Shown here: piece after piece, positions 1 through 11,128 of the stretch
Numbering within the stretch: position 1 is the stretch's first letter
Layout: the number at the start of each line of letters is the position of its first letter
Origin: Taeniopygia guttata
Taxonomy: Eukaryota > Chordata > Aves > Passeriformes > Estrildidae
Direction of reading: 5' to 3'
Assembly (NCBI RefSeq): GCF_048771995.1
Contig: NC_133036.1
Coordinates: 19,875,001-19,939,000 of the forward strand
DNA length: 64,000 bases
Notes under the pieces: generated by a model
What the model was told of the DNA's origin: nothing
What the model saw: only the letters and a program-made list of their open reading frames with translations
Databases searched by the model: none
Translations under genes and position numbers: made by a program

Positions 1-1630
1 GTGCATTCTCAGCCTGGTCAAGGATTTCCTCTGAAAACCATTCTGGAAACGAACACTCAGTCCCTCTGTTGCTGCATCAGTGGCTTTGCTGGCGTGTGAC
101 CACAGCCTGGTTTGCTGTAGAGGAGGAACTGCTCATCTGTGGAATGTTTCTAAATAAGAGAAGAACTGAACCTTGGCATAAACTTCTGCTCTCAAAGATG
201 CTGGGATAAATCCTGCTGCTACCCTGTGTCAGGCAGACCTTCCTTCAGCCTGGGAAGGGCTGTGTGGGGCATTTGCCTTGGAGCACAGCAAGGGCTTTAA
301 TGGGAAAATGGTTTGAAATGCCTTAAAAACCTCATGTTTGAGCAGAACTCCTGTGGCACCAGAGGCTCAGGAGGTCCCAGCTTCCATGGGAGCGGGTGCC
401 TGTCTCTCTGTGGATGCAGGGCTGTGTGGAGATCTCCAAGGAGACCTGTCTGTGCAGCTCCTCATTCAGGAAAACACTGGTTTAGTGTTGGAATGATTTG
501 TACTTCCCACGTCCCCTACCAGCTCCACCAGCCTGCCACAGGAGCACGTGCCTGGTGTGATCCCTGGGATATGTCCTGCTGTCACCTGCAGGGATGTCTC
601 TGCAGTGAGCTTTAAACACAGAGCTATGTCCCAGGGCATGTGCAAACCACGAGATCTGCAATAATCGTACCCTCAGCTCTGTTCACAATTAGTCCTTCTG
701 CCTTTCCAGAACAGATGGAGGAGTAAGATCCCGTGTCAAAGCACAAATCCTGCAAGAAACCCGATTCCTCTGAAGTCAGGACATGGTCACTTATCTACAT
801 TCTGTGCCTGCAGTATGTTATGGTAATGGCCATAATAAACACACAAATGCCTTTTTTTTTTTTTTTTTTGTAGTTCTGGAACCAGATGCATGTAGAAAAT
901 GGGAAAATGATGGAACTGAGATTATCAGCTGAGAGCTGTGCACAATCGTAGCCAGTCACTGATATTGTTTTATCTACCAGTGGCCTTGCTATTTTTATAC
1001 ACTGAGAGCTCAGTTCAAACCTCAGTACAATGAACCAAAAGAGAACACAGACTGATAAGATCAGAGGGGTTTTCTGAAGTATTTGTACTGCAAGGCAGCT
1101 GCTCCCTTTGCAGTTATTTGAGACTGCAGGGACATCCAGTGGCCAGGGCTCTCCTGCAGCCCCAGCACTGCCCCAGCAGCCACTGGGCTCCTGTGTGGGC
1201 ATGAACTGGCCAGAGCTGCCCTTTCCCAGAGCAGCTCAGTTTGTCTGTGGGTGTAACTCTACCCAACAATTTAATCACAACCTCATGAAGTCTGCCCATT
1301 ATCATCTGTTTCCCCCTCTGCAAGGGTGGCAATAAAGAGCCCCCAGTAGTCAGACTTGGGCTGATGCTTGCCCTAAGCCATCTGCCTGGAATTGGGCATG
1401 CATTCTGTGCTTTGATAAAGCCATGCTTTGTGTCAGCATCCAAAAAGCTCCAGTGCAGCGCAGAGCATAGTTTAGAGTGCTCTGGGACCCTCTGAAGCAG
1501 AGGCAGTTCTGACAGGTTTCTAACAGGGCAGTAAAGTTGTTATAGTCACCCCGAACTCCTGCCCAGCCCCTTTCACTCCCCTCGCGCTGCACAATTACAT
1601 GTGAAGGTTTCTGTTGCACATCTCACTTAC
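1..1630. other. CMTM3 intron 2 region (no exon recognised)
   Basis: This stretch lies downstream of CMTM3 coding exon 2 on the minus strand. I looked for the next expected exon, which in the family encodes the third transmembrane segment, and did not find it. The longest open frames here lack MARVEL-like sequence. A poly(T) run lies near 850-868. The remaining CMTM3 exons are therefore most likely beyond the left edge. Confidence 0.5.
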
Positions 1631-1786
1631 CGCCAAAGGCCAGTGGACTCCTTTAAACTTCTCATTAAGCTTGGAGGCGTAGGCAAAAAAAAGAAACAAT
1701 GCCAGCAGAAACTCTAGGAGTGGTGCCATCATGAAAGAAGCTGCTAGAGATGCAATATAGCAGATAAAGATGATAAATGACAGCAC
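1631..1786 (-). CDS. CMTM3: CMTM3 coding exon 2
   Basis: The exon is 156 nt (52 codons). It follows a pyrimidine-rich acceptor ending CTTTAG and closes with GCG before GTAAGT. It starts VLSFIIFICYIA and ends GVHWPLA. Length and phase equal those of the homologous human exon. Confidence 0.88.
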
Positions 1787-4700
1787 CTAAAGTAAAGGGA
1801 AAACTCGTAGTTATTTGCATGGAATAGCAGAGCCGTAGGCAGCTGAGAAGCTTTGAAGTGTTATTTTCCCTGTGTATTTCTGTCAGTGCTGCTGCTGCTG
1901 CTGCTGGCATAGCTTCAGCATCCTGCTTTTTTTTTATTTTTCATTGGGCCAAATGTTTTTTCTTGTTCAGCACAGAATAAAACTGAAGTAATGGTGTTTA
2001 TTTCCATGTGTGTGAAATTGCTTTTCTGGAGCGCTGGGTGGATTTGCACCTCTCGAAGTCGGTCATTTGCTCTGGATTATAAACAGCTCTGACAACATAA
2101 TTCTGAATATAGAGTGGGGTGTTGCCAAGCAAGCAGAGCTCTAAGCTTTCAGCCATGACAGCTCTCATTTGAAACCCAAATCAGTGCTCAGACAGCCTGA
2201 AGTAACTCAGCATTTATTATCTTGGAGTTGAAAGAATAAGGTCTGCTGATGATGGATAGAAAAGGGCCAAGAATTAATTTTTCTGTGACTTCTGGAAGTG
2301 TCTGGCTCCAGTTTTCCAGCATGGCAGCTATTTTACACAGTAATAGGACAGATAACTCCCATATATTTCTTTTATCTCCATAATGTTTCCTAACTCTAGT
2401 AAATAATCAAAAATTATATTTTTTTCCGCACTCAATTGAAATGCCTTTAGAATATGGCTCAAAGTAGAAAGTTTCACAATGGCAAAACAACAGAAGAACA
2501 TGCATTTTCACCTAAATCAAGCAGTACCAGAGTGCTGTCCTACATTCCTAGACTGTGTTTGCATAAGTGGAAGGTGAGGGAGCCATGGAGAAGCTCAGCA
2601 CCACTTTCAGCTGCTGTACTGTGGGTTGGTCACCTCCAAAAAGAGGCGCCAGTCCTCCTGTTCTACTGCCTTGCATGGGAACTGGTTGCTGTTTCAATCA
2701 AATTAGCCTGAAGTAACAAAAGTAGGCAGGATGCTGAATTACACATTTACACCTGGGCTGCTCAGACAAATGTCTGCCTTCCTAAAGCTCAGGGATGCTT
2801 TTGGTCAGCCCAGACTGAGCATTAGATTACGAAGACTTTTTTAACTTCTAATTCCAAATCAGGACACTGACATTCCCACTCACACACCACTCAAAAGAAA
2901 TGATTTTTTTTTCCCCAGATGGCACATCTGAAGTTAGATGTAGCTTCCTGCAAAGGTAATCAATGCATTTGCTTTGTTACATTTCATCTCTGGATTTCTT
3001 AGTTTGCTACTACCATGGGTTCCTGGGGACTATCTGTACCTCAGAAAAAAATCATCATTACACTTGAGTGATAAGGCTCCTAAAATTATTAATTGGCAAT
3101 TACTCCTATGAGATGTCAGCAACTTGTATCAAAAAAACCTTTTATGTTTAGGGGACAACTAAGCAGTTCAATCCCACTGAAATCTTTTCTTGGTGTAATT
3201 AATTACCAAGCCTTTATTTTAGCCTGTGTTTTGGGGAAAGCAGTCAGGGCCTGAGCAGGATGCTAACAGCTGGAATAAACTGTTTTCATCCATTAGGACT
3301 GGCTGGTGAGGTTAGAGAGGATGTGACATTTTTAGTAAGAGACTATATTTATCTTAAAGGTCTGTGCATTGTTCTTGTTTCACTGGGTTCTAAGAAACTG
3401 AGCTGAGACAGTTTATAGAGCTCACTTCTGCATGGGCCTGCTAGCTGGTAATATCTGCCCCATTTGTTTGTGTTTACCCCACTCTGATTTGTTTATTGCT
3501 CACAGAGCCTCTCTGCAGGTTTTTCTTATTTTCATAAAGTGGAGGGAGTTCATTCCCTGTATCTCATCCTTAGTGTGGTATTTTCTTCCTATGAGCTAAA
3601 AGTGATAAGAACTCTTTGAAGGGAAGTGGGTTTACCAGAGCTTGACAGCTCCTAAGAGGAGAGAGGACTTCCTTCTTCCCATCACAGCACCTATTCCCTT
3701 CCCACCCCAAAGAACAAAGAATGCACTTGCTTTGTGAATTTGCTTCACTTGCATTTCTGGAACATAATTTAGACACAGTTCTATGTTTTCTTGGAATAAA
3801 AAGAAATCACCATTTATACAGGACATTTTCTTTTTGTTCTGGTGTTGAGAAAATATCTTCCTTTTTGTGGCTAAAGGCAGGTGTGTGATGGTTGAGCTGC
3901 AGGAGTGAACAGCAGCAGGGAGATGGGTTCAGGGCAGATCCCACTGACCACAACCCTTCCAATGGCAGATCCTCAGACTTGAACTAAACCTACTGATCTC
4001 TTAGGAAAGGATCAAATGCACAGTTAAATAACACACACTACTACTGGAGCAGCGAGGGGAGGTAGAGAGGCAAATTTCAGACCAGTAAGGTGATGCTGCA
4101 CAGCAGAGATCCCTCTGATCTCGATACTCTTTGTGTCAGTAACTCCTGTGCTCTGACTGCTTTTGCACTGAGAAAAAAGCTTTCCTGTCAAAGTGTAAAA
4201 TGAAAGGAAAGCCTTTCTGTTCTGTTCTTAACTGCTTTGTGGCAATTTGTGCCAGGGAAAGCTCCTGCTCTCTCGTCTCAGCCCCGGGCAGGTGTGAGGT
4301 TCAGACACGAGCTGGACTCAGGTGAAACAGGAGCTGTTCTGTGGCAGGAACACACCAAGGAGCCCCTGATCCCAGGAGTTGGGGTGCCAGGGGATCCCTG
4401 CTTCTGTGCCAGGGAAGCTGCTGAAGAGACACCAGTCTGAGCATTTCAACTTTCTAATTGGGTCTGACCCAGAGAAGCTGGTGAAGTTTAGTTGTTTATT
4501 TTAAAATCTGGTTACCAGGCCAGTCACTTGTTCAAACCAAGCCCTGCATGACTGGTAGATGCCAGCAGTGTCCTGCTGCCTGCTCCTCAGCCCTGAAAGT
4601 CAGTCACTGTATTGCCACCTTCCCCCCCACCCCTCAGTGGTGGGATTGAGTCCAGCCTGTCCTGCTCCCCACTGGTCAGCATCCCCTTGTGAGGAGAACT

Positions 4701-7700
4701 GCACCTCTAGCACACTGAAAAAAAGGCACCTTTTGATTCACAAGAAGCCATTTGATTTCAGTAGCTTACTGATGGCATTAGTAAAGGGGAAAGACTGAAG
4801 ACTGGTAATTGGTCTGCAGTTAAACATCATTCCTCATTCTGCAGGCACTCTGAGACTAAAAGGGCCCAAGGAAGATTTTATGTGAAATAAATGTCTATAA
4901 AATAATAGACCAGATTTTGAGAATGAAGATTTGAAAGATGGTATTTTCGGATACCTTCACTGGGGTAATGCTGGAAGGCACAGGAAGGGGAGGGAGGCAG
5001 ACCTTGGAAAGAGCAGAGGAACAAGAGGAAGGGGTGCCTGAGGGCTCTGTCAGGTGATGACCATGGCACTGCACCCTGGTACTGCACCTCGCTCTTTGCT
5101 TTTCTTCTTTTCTGTCTCCCTGACAAGGATTTTAATGCCAAACTTCCTTGGTAGCTTGGGAACACACCTGTGTAATATAAGAGCCCACAAATTGTAGGGT
5201 TTTGATGATGTTTCTCATTTCTCCTTGTGTAGAGCTCATTTCCTCTTCTGACAGCGGGAATGCACGGACTCCTTGAGCAATACTGGATATTACCTATAAC
5301 TGTCTTTTTTGAATTACAGAAGTGAGCAGGTGCCTTTTCTGACCATTTAAGTGCACTGCCACTAACTCAAGCATTTGATGTTATCTTAAATTTTTAAAAA
5401 TACATCTCTCCTCCCACAATACAAACACTGCAGTACCAGTCTATACCCAGAAATAATGACACCTACCTACGTACTTTTCCAGACTTCAAGTCTTTGTGAG
5501 AAACATCTTGCAAACTGAAAGGTGCTCTCAAAACTCAAAAGCACCTTTCAGAATATGTCCTGACCCCTCCAAGGACAGTCAAATGTTCCATTGCACATCA
5601 AACTTTTTCTGCACCTCTTTTCCTGGAGTTGTGTGTTTCAGGGTCACTTCAGAGAAAGGGCAAGCAATGGGACCTTGTTTTTCTATCTCTTTATCTATGC
5701 TTAAAAAAAAAAAAAAAAGGCAGCTAGAGAGGAAGTCTGTGAGGCTCCATGCAGTTGCAAGTTAATTTCTAGCACTTTCAGAAAGCACTGCAGCTTCTAG
5801 GAGGGAAAAAGAAGCAGCAGTATTTTATCAGTTTTGTGAATTGGTATTTACACAGTGTTTTTCTCTTCCCCTCACTTGGGATTGCACCCTGAGCACTGAG
5901 AGCAGCAGAGTCTGAGCTCTTCCTGAGCTGCTGATGACAGGCTGGTGTGACTGCTGCCAGCTTCACTGTGAAGGAGTATCTGCATGCAGGAAGCTCTAAT
6001 GCAGCACAGAGCAGGACAGGAAGAACCTTTCAGGGCTTGGCAGTCATAAGAGTATAAAAAATCCTGGCAAAAAAGCAGCCTGACTATTCACTGAGCACCT
6101 TTTATGTACACTCCCATTCACACAAAACCCTTATTGGGTATTGTGTTTCAGAAAGTAACTTTCCCATTTAAACCCATGTAATTACTACTTATTATTGTGT
6201 TGCTGAGCTTCTTAAAGTAGCCAGGCATTACAAAGTTTATACTTTATTGTACAACCAGCTTGCAGTTCAAGGTCTAAAAAACAATCCTGACAGTGGTTAG
6301 AGAGCACAGTGTCCCTGAAGGGAGGGAGGCCTGAGCAGCGCTGAGGTCATGGCAGCTCCAGAGGCCTTTGTCTCCCCTGAGGAGAGAGAACAGACCCACT
6401 GGAACCCACTGGGAACACGGGGATGCTGGGTAGCCACTGCCATCTCTGCACCACCTCCTCATCTCCTGCTCCCACCTCCCTCCCCAGGAAAGAACAGCTT
6501 TGCCTGAGGCTTTACGAGTGGGTAGCAGTGTCATCTTCTGGACAAGAGTGTGTTTTTTTCTTGTATTCTTGTCAGACAGACAAAGTGCATCACTCAGTGG
6601 TCTCTGCTGTTCAGTTACTACTTCTCTGCTGCACTTGTCGAGGAGGTGAAATTCCTGCTTCCTCCACAACTGGCTGCAGGAGAGGCCTTCTGCCTACAGG
6701 CCCTGAGGAAAACACAGGGGCCTCTTCAAAGGAGAGCTTACACCGAGCAGCAGGAGTTTCAGTTACGAAGGTCAGGTCAGAGGAGACTGAAAAGACAGAA
6801 GAAAGACAGGAAAAGAGGAGAGAAACAGGCATAATGATTTCTACATCCTTTTATGTCACCATGAAGGTGGCACAACTTTACCTATTCACACTGCATTTTT
6901 ATAAAAACGAAATAAAATGTAGTGCCACTGCATGCTGGCTTCAGGAGACTGAGGAGATGCCAATTAAAGCAGCCACAAGGGCTTGAGTGAACAGCCAGGT
7001 GAGCAGCAGAATCACTGCTGGGGATCCTGCTGGACAAGCTCTGGTGCCAGTGTGAGAGTGGCTGTTAAATGGTTCCAACTCGGACATAGGGAAATGAAAA
7101 CTCATCTCTTGAAGGTAGAAAAGAGCAAGGATGAGATGCTGACCTTCAACACAGCAACACGAATGGTTAAGGAAAAATCAGTAGCTTAAGAAGAGTCTTT
7201 AAATACGTGGAAGAAACTATGGCATGGGGGGGAGAATAGAGAGGAAAAAAGAGTAACTTGAAAGATTAAAAACGGTGGTTAGAAAATGGAGGGAGCAAGG
7301 CAGTGAGAATAAACAGGATTAGAAGAGATAGTTAAGATTATAAATGTATTCGATGCTACTGCTTCTTTCTGGCTTTACAGCTGCCCCAGGTGGAATAAAA
7401 AATTAATCACGCAGGTCAGTGGGGAGGTGGACTGGATGTTCCTCACAGATCCCATACAACCCCAACCATTCTGTGGAGATCAAAAGAAAAAGGAACAGGG
7501 GATGAGGGGAGGATAATTTCCTTATCTGAATAAAATTTGAGATTATAATTAAGCCTCTACCTGTAATCAGCTCCATCCCCAGCCTGGCCTGTTCTAGGGG
7601 AAGCACTGGGATGCCCAGTTTACATGGCTACTGCACCAGAGCAAATCACACCTGAACATCCCAAAGGTTTTCCATGTGGAAATGTTATTTTCAAAAATGG

Positions 7701-10140
7701 CTTGAGAGCTGCAGAAATAAAGTGCATTTCTGGGGAACTGCCAAGATGCTGAATAATGTGACATTTGTAACAGTAACGAGGACCCCACTTTGCTTCTGAA
7801 CAAAAGGCACTGTTCAAAAAGTGTATCCATGAATATTATTTCCATACATTTATGCAGAACACAACCCCACCCCACATTAGCACTGTGTCAGAGGAAAAAA
7901 ATTAAATATTCAAGACAAGAAATACAAAGCTAAAGATGAAACACAGATTTAAACCATGATAGATTTAAGTTGGACTCATCTTCAACTATTTGGCACTGCA
8001 TTTCTCTAATTGTATACAGGCTGCATTTACTCTGGGGCCTGTGTTGTCTTCAAGGGTTTCTTCTGGCAAAGCTGAGACAACTGGAGAGAAACTACTGCTG
8101 CCTCTTATCTGCCAGGAAACCACGTCCTGAGCACGTGGGCTTGGCCTGCAAGGAGCACAAGGAAAGCTCTCTGCAGATGGGATTTTAGAGCTGCTTTCAG
8201 CCAGCCAAGCCCTTGGGAAGCTCCGAGCAACCTTACAAAGGATAAATCCCTGTTTTGTCAAGACAGAGCAGTTTTTATTACTCCAAGGAGGCTTTGTCAG
8301 TTCTTCTCTATGACAACGAAAGGGTGAGTCGGATCCCATGACCAGAACAGTATTCCTCCAATATGCCATCATTCTGAGGCTGTCTGAAAGCCATCATTTA
8401 GTGGCTGTAAGCTTGTAAAGGAAATTCCAGTGTGTGTTATAGTATGTAACAAAAATACGTGCCAAAGGAGCCAGGTTAGCTGGGCTCTGGTATCTTCTAA
8501 ATGTGTGGGTCGGTAAACTACACAAGTTGTGTGAGTGATGGGGTACCTGGAGAAGGGGTGGGGTAGCTGGCATTCTTCTGGTGGAGATAAAGCCCGTGGC
8601 CTGCTGCTACCCAGCCCGAGGCTTTCCCCACCACAGAAATCAACCTCCAGAGTGAATGCTTTTCCTCTCAAAGCCAGCCTCATCTGGCTGTTCCCTGTCT
8701 CTCTGCCTGCAGCCCCACAAGCCCCCAGGGCTGGTCCCCACCAGCTGGTCACAGGCAATCCTGCCTGCTTCTGTCTGTTCCTTATCTCTCTTTTTGCTGG
8801 AATATCCTGGTTTCTTTTCCTGAGCTAGCACAGTGGATAGCTAGAGACACCTTGCACATCTCAACAGTGCTCCATGGACCTGACTGCTGGTTTGGGCTGT
8901 CCTGGTATCTGACTATCTGCTGCCAAAACTCCGGCAAACTCACTGTTTGAATTTATCATTATTTCTAGCAAAAATGATGTTGAACATCTAATTTCACTCA
9001 ACAAGCTTCCTCTTCAAAAGCTAAATTTTGGTGTGAAATACTGACTCCCCGTGGGGTGGGCGATCTCCTTCCCTATCACGTGGGTACTGTTTCAGCTCAG
9101 GGTTTAAGCCTGTACACGTAAAATTCCATAAAGTGTCACACCACAGTCCCTGCCCTGGTCCTGCTGCCACAGTGCTGCTGATCCAGGCCAGGTCCCCTGG
9201 CCCTGAGCCCACCTGGCTGGTGCCCAGCGGCTGTCTCAGCCCAGGGCCTTTCCCTCCGGGCAGCTCTCCAGCCCCAGGGCTGCACAGCAGCGAGCCAGCG
9301 CATCCCTGAGGGTCAGGGACAAGCACCGCTCTGGACAGCAGCTGAGTGACCGTGATGCACATATCCCAAATTCATGAGTAAATTCTTTCCTGACACACTC
9401 AGGACAGGCTGCCCCTACCCTGGCACAGCCGATAATGCAGACTGCAGCCCTAGTGGTGACTGGATTCACACCGCAAATAGCTTAAAACGAAATCAAAGCG
9501 CTTTTTTACCGAAAAGAAATCCCCGATAGTGAAACACAATGAGGGCACTGGAAGTCTAACGTGACAAGTTCTGGTCTCTAAGGTGCTGTGCCTGAATGAC
9601 ACTAAATCCATTTCACTCTCAGCTCTGCAGTTCCCCCACTCCGGTGTGGCTGTTTCCCCATCTCCCCTCGATGCTGTCTCCCTCTCTCCTCGGTTGTTTT
9701 CCCCTCGGTTGTTGTTCCCCACTTTTCCCCTCGGGTGTTGTTCCCTAGTTCTCCCCTCGGCTGTTGTTCCCTAGTTCTCCCCTCGGCTGTTGTTCCCCAC
9801 TTTTCCCCTCGGGTGTTGTTCCCCACTTTTCCCCTCGGTTGTTGTTCCCCACTTTTCCCCTCGGTTGTTGCCCCCTCGCTCCTCGGTTGTTTCCCCTCAG
9901 CTGCTGACCGCTCTCGGCTCAGCCGCACGGGGAGCGGCCCGGGCGGGTCGGTCCGGCGGAGCCCGCTCGGGTCCCGGCTGCCCCGGCGATGGCTCCCGCA
10001 GCCCCCCGGCCCCGGTGTCCCGTCCTTACCGACTCTGCGAGCAGCAGCTGCCCCTTGCGGGAGCGCAGCAGCTCCCGGGAGGGGAGCAGCGAGCTCAGCC
10101 CGGGGGCTGGCGCGGCCCCCGCGGGCTCGGGGTCCTCCAT
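1631..10140 (-). CDS. CMTM3: CMTM3, CKLF-like MARVEL transmembrane domain protein 3 (5' two coding exons, partial)
   Basis: Two exons are in the window: 10140-10030 (residues 1-37) and 1786-1631 (residues 38-89). Both junctions are phase 0 with GT-AG ends. Exon 1 starts MEDPEPAGAAPAPG and ends KGQLLLAES, as in mammalian CMTM3. Exon 2 contains FICYIASLAASF, APLLEFLLALFLFFAYASKL and HWPLA, covering the first two transmembrane segments of the MARVEL domain. CMTM3 is a four-pass membrane protein of the CKLF-like family implicated in vesicle trafficking and receptor turnover. The third and fourth membrane segments and the C-terminus are off the window. CMTM4 is the closest alternative, but the proline/alanine-rich N-terminus and the gene order next to CKLF favour CMTM3. 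The gene runs in the same direction as CKLF, immediately downstream of it. Confidence 0.87.
7412..7476 (+). mobile_element. CR1 LINE 3' end fragment
   Basis: A short stretch reads like the 3' tail of a CR1 element: a 'tggactggatg' block, then 'cccatacaaccccaaccatt', then a 'ctgtgga' end, corresponding to the usual CR1 3' UTR ending. It is too short to assign a subfamily and sits in CMTM3 intron 1. Confidence 0.5.
9701..9900 (-). repeat. 26 bp minisatellite in CMTM3 intron 1
   Basis: About seven copies of a 26 bp unit start with CCCCTCGG and contain TTGTTCCC(C/T)A. They run C/T-rich on the plus strand, so the CMTM3 sense strand is G/A-rich. Copies vary at a few positions (cccacttt versus ctagttct). 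The array begins about 130 bp after the exon 1 donor. Open frames through it are by-products of the repeat. Confidence 0.9.
10030..10140 (-). CDS. CMTM3: CMTM3 coding exon 1
   Basis: The exon is 111 nt (37 codons), from ATG at 10140-10138 to TCG just before GTAAGG. The protein starts MEDPEPAGAAPAPG and ends with the conserved KGQLLLAES. It lies in a GC- and CpG-rich island typical of a housekeeping promoter. This start was chosen because it gives the family's usual N-terminal length. Confidence 0.87.
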
Positions 10141-10330
10141 GGCCGCGGCGCGGGCGGGGTGGGCGCGGGCCGGGCCGGGCTGGGCCGGGCCGGGCTCTGG
10201 CCGAGATCGCGCTGAGCTCGAGCCGGGCTCGGGAGCACGCTCGGGGGAGGGGGTTGGCCGTGGAATTTTTTTTTTTCCCTCTCTGAAGGAGGGAAGCGGA
10301 AATCGTGACACTGCGGAAACGTGAAAAAAA
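10141..10330 (-). promoter_or_regulatory. CMTM3 CpG-island promoter region
   Basis: DNA immediately upstream of the CMTM3 start codon is very GC-rich with many CpGs (runs of gggcc and gcgcggg), followed by an A/T run at 10266-10277. There is no clear TATA box at a fixed distance, which fits a dispersed CpG-island promoter. Its limits are inferred from composition only. Confidence 0.5.
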
Positions 10331-10751
10331 AAAAGATTCAGCATCCCCAGCTGTGGGGGGCGGCCCCAGCGCCCGCCCCCAGCCCCGGGCCAGGGACAAT
10401 GGAACCGGGCTGCCACCTTGGCCTTGGCCCGTGCTGTGCTGCTGGACCGGCACCAGGGCCACCCTGAGCACAGGGAACCACCGGGCGCTGGGGATGGCAC
10501 GGGCCGCTGGGGATGGCACGGGCCGCTGGAGGTCACCCAGGCCAAACCCGCTCAAGGCTGGAATTTCAGGATCCGAATGCCTCGGCGAACGCTTTAACAT
10601 GAAATTGGCATGGCACAAGAAAATCTTTCCGAAGGATGGTTACTGGTCATTACATTTTTACTTTACCATGTACATTTACTCTAATGTACTTTTTTATACT
10701 TACTAAAGAAATAAGATTAAATAATGCACTTAAGCCCGTTTGTATTTTCTT

Positions 10752-10757
10752 TTTATT
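10752..10757 (-). terminator. Candidate CKLF polyadenylation signal
   Basis: AATAAA on the minus strand lies about 270 bp past the CKLF stop codon, with T/A-rich sequence around it. It is the first canonical hexamer I noticed downstream of the coding region. Transcript data would be needed to confirm it. Confidence 0.45.
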
Positions 10758-11023
10758 AGAGAAAGAAGACAACCATGAAAATAATTTTTCTAACAGTAAA
10801 AACAGAAGTAAGTTTAGAAAAACATGACAATTTTCACTGAAGCTTTAACTGGTGAAATTGCAATGCTCAAACTGCATTTGGAAAAGTACAAAACCTTATG
10901 GATGATACTTGCAGAAACATCAGTGCACAGGAAATTCAAAATTGAGCACGCAAAAATACAAATGCTTTAAAAGAGAGTGGGAAAACAGAATGGAGAATTC
11001 ATTCTTTCACTAACATGTCATTC

Positions 11024-11128
11024 TTATTTGGCAGGAGCACTCCTTCCTCTTGCTTTATCAAGGCTAATCTTCTTGTAAAGAAGAACCACGTCGACAATGC
11101 AGAGAACAAGCAACATAAGACCCAACAC
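11024..11128 (-). CDS. CKLF: CKLF exon 4 (last coding exon)
   Basis: The exon has 105 nt including stop TAA at 11026-11024. It follows an acceptor ending TTTTTATAG. It encodes the fourth membrane segment (VLGLMLLVLCIVDVVLLY), then YKKISLDK and a short basic tail. Confidence 0.83.
   Translation of the reverse strand: MLGLMLLVLCIVDVVLLYKKISLDKARGRSAPAK

Larger units (their letters stand above)
1787..10029 (-). other. CMTM3 intron 1 (8.2 kb)
   Basis: This long first intron is flanked by a GTAAGG donor and a TTTAG acceptor on the minus strand. It contains a small CR1 fragment near 7.41-7.47 kb, poly(A)/poly(T) runs (for example near 5702-5718), and a 26 bp minisatellite close to the donor. The open frame at 6423-6986 (187 codons) has no recognisable domain or coding look. 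I see no other gene in it. Confidence 0.7.

Noticed and set aside
795-1202. Minus-strand frame tested as CMTM3 exon 3
   Set aside because: It has one hydrophobic stretch but none of the expected MARVEL third-segment residues, and its tail runs through a poly(T) tract.
6423-6986. 187-codon plus-strand frame in CMTM3 intron 1
   Set aside because: It has no recognisable domain, no supporting splice context, and an overlapping minus-strand frame of similar length; likely chance.
10525-10565. CR1-like ggtcacccaggccaaaccc stretch
   Set aside because: About 40 bp only; resemblance to an inverted CR1 tail is suggestive but too short to call.
9602-10618. Minus-strand frame of 338 codons over CMTM3 exon 1
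   Set aside because: It is in a different frame from the CMTM3 exon and passes through the 26 bp array; the CMTM3 match and splice donor take precedence.
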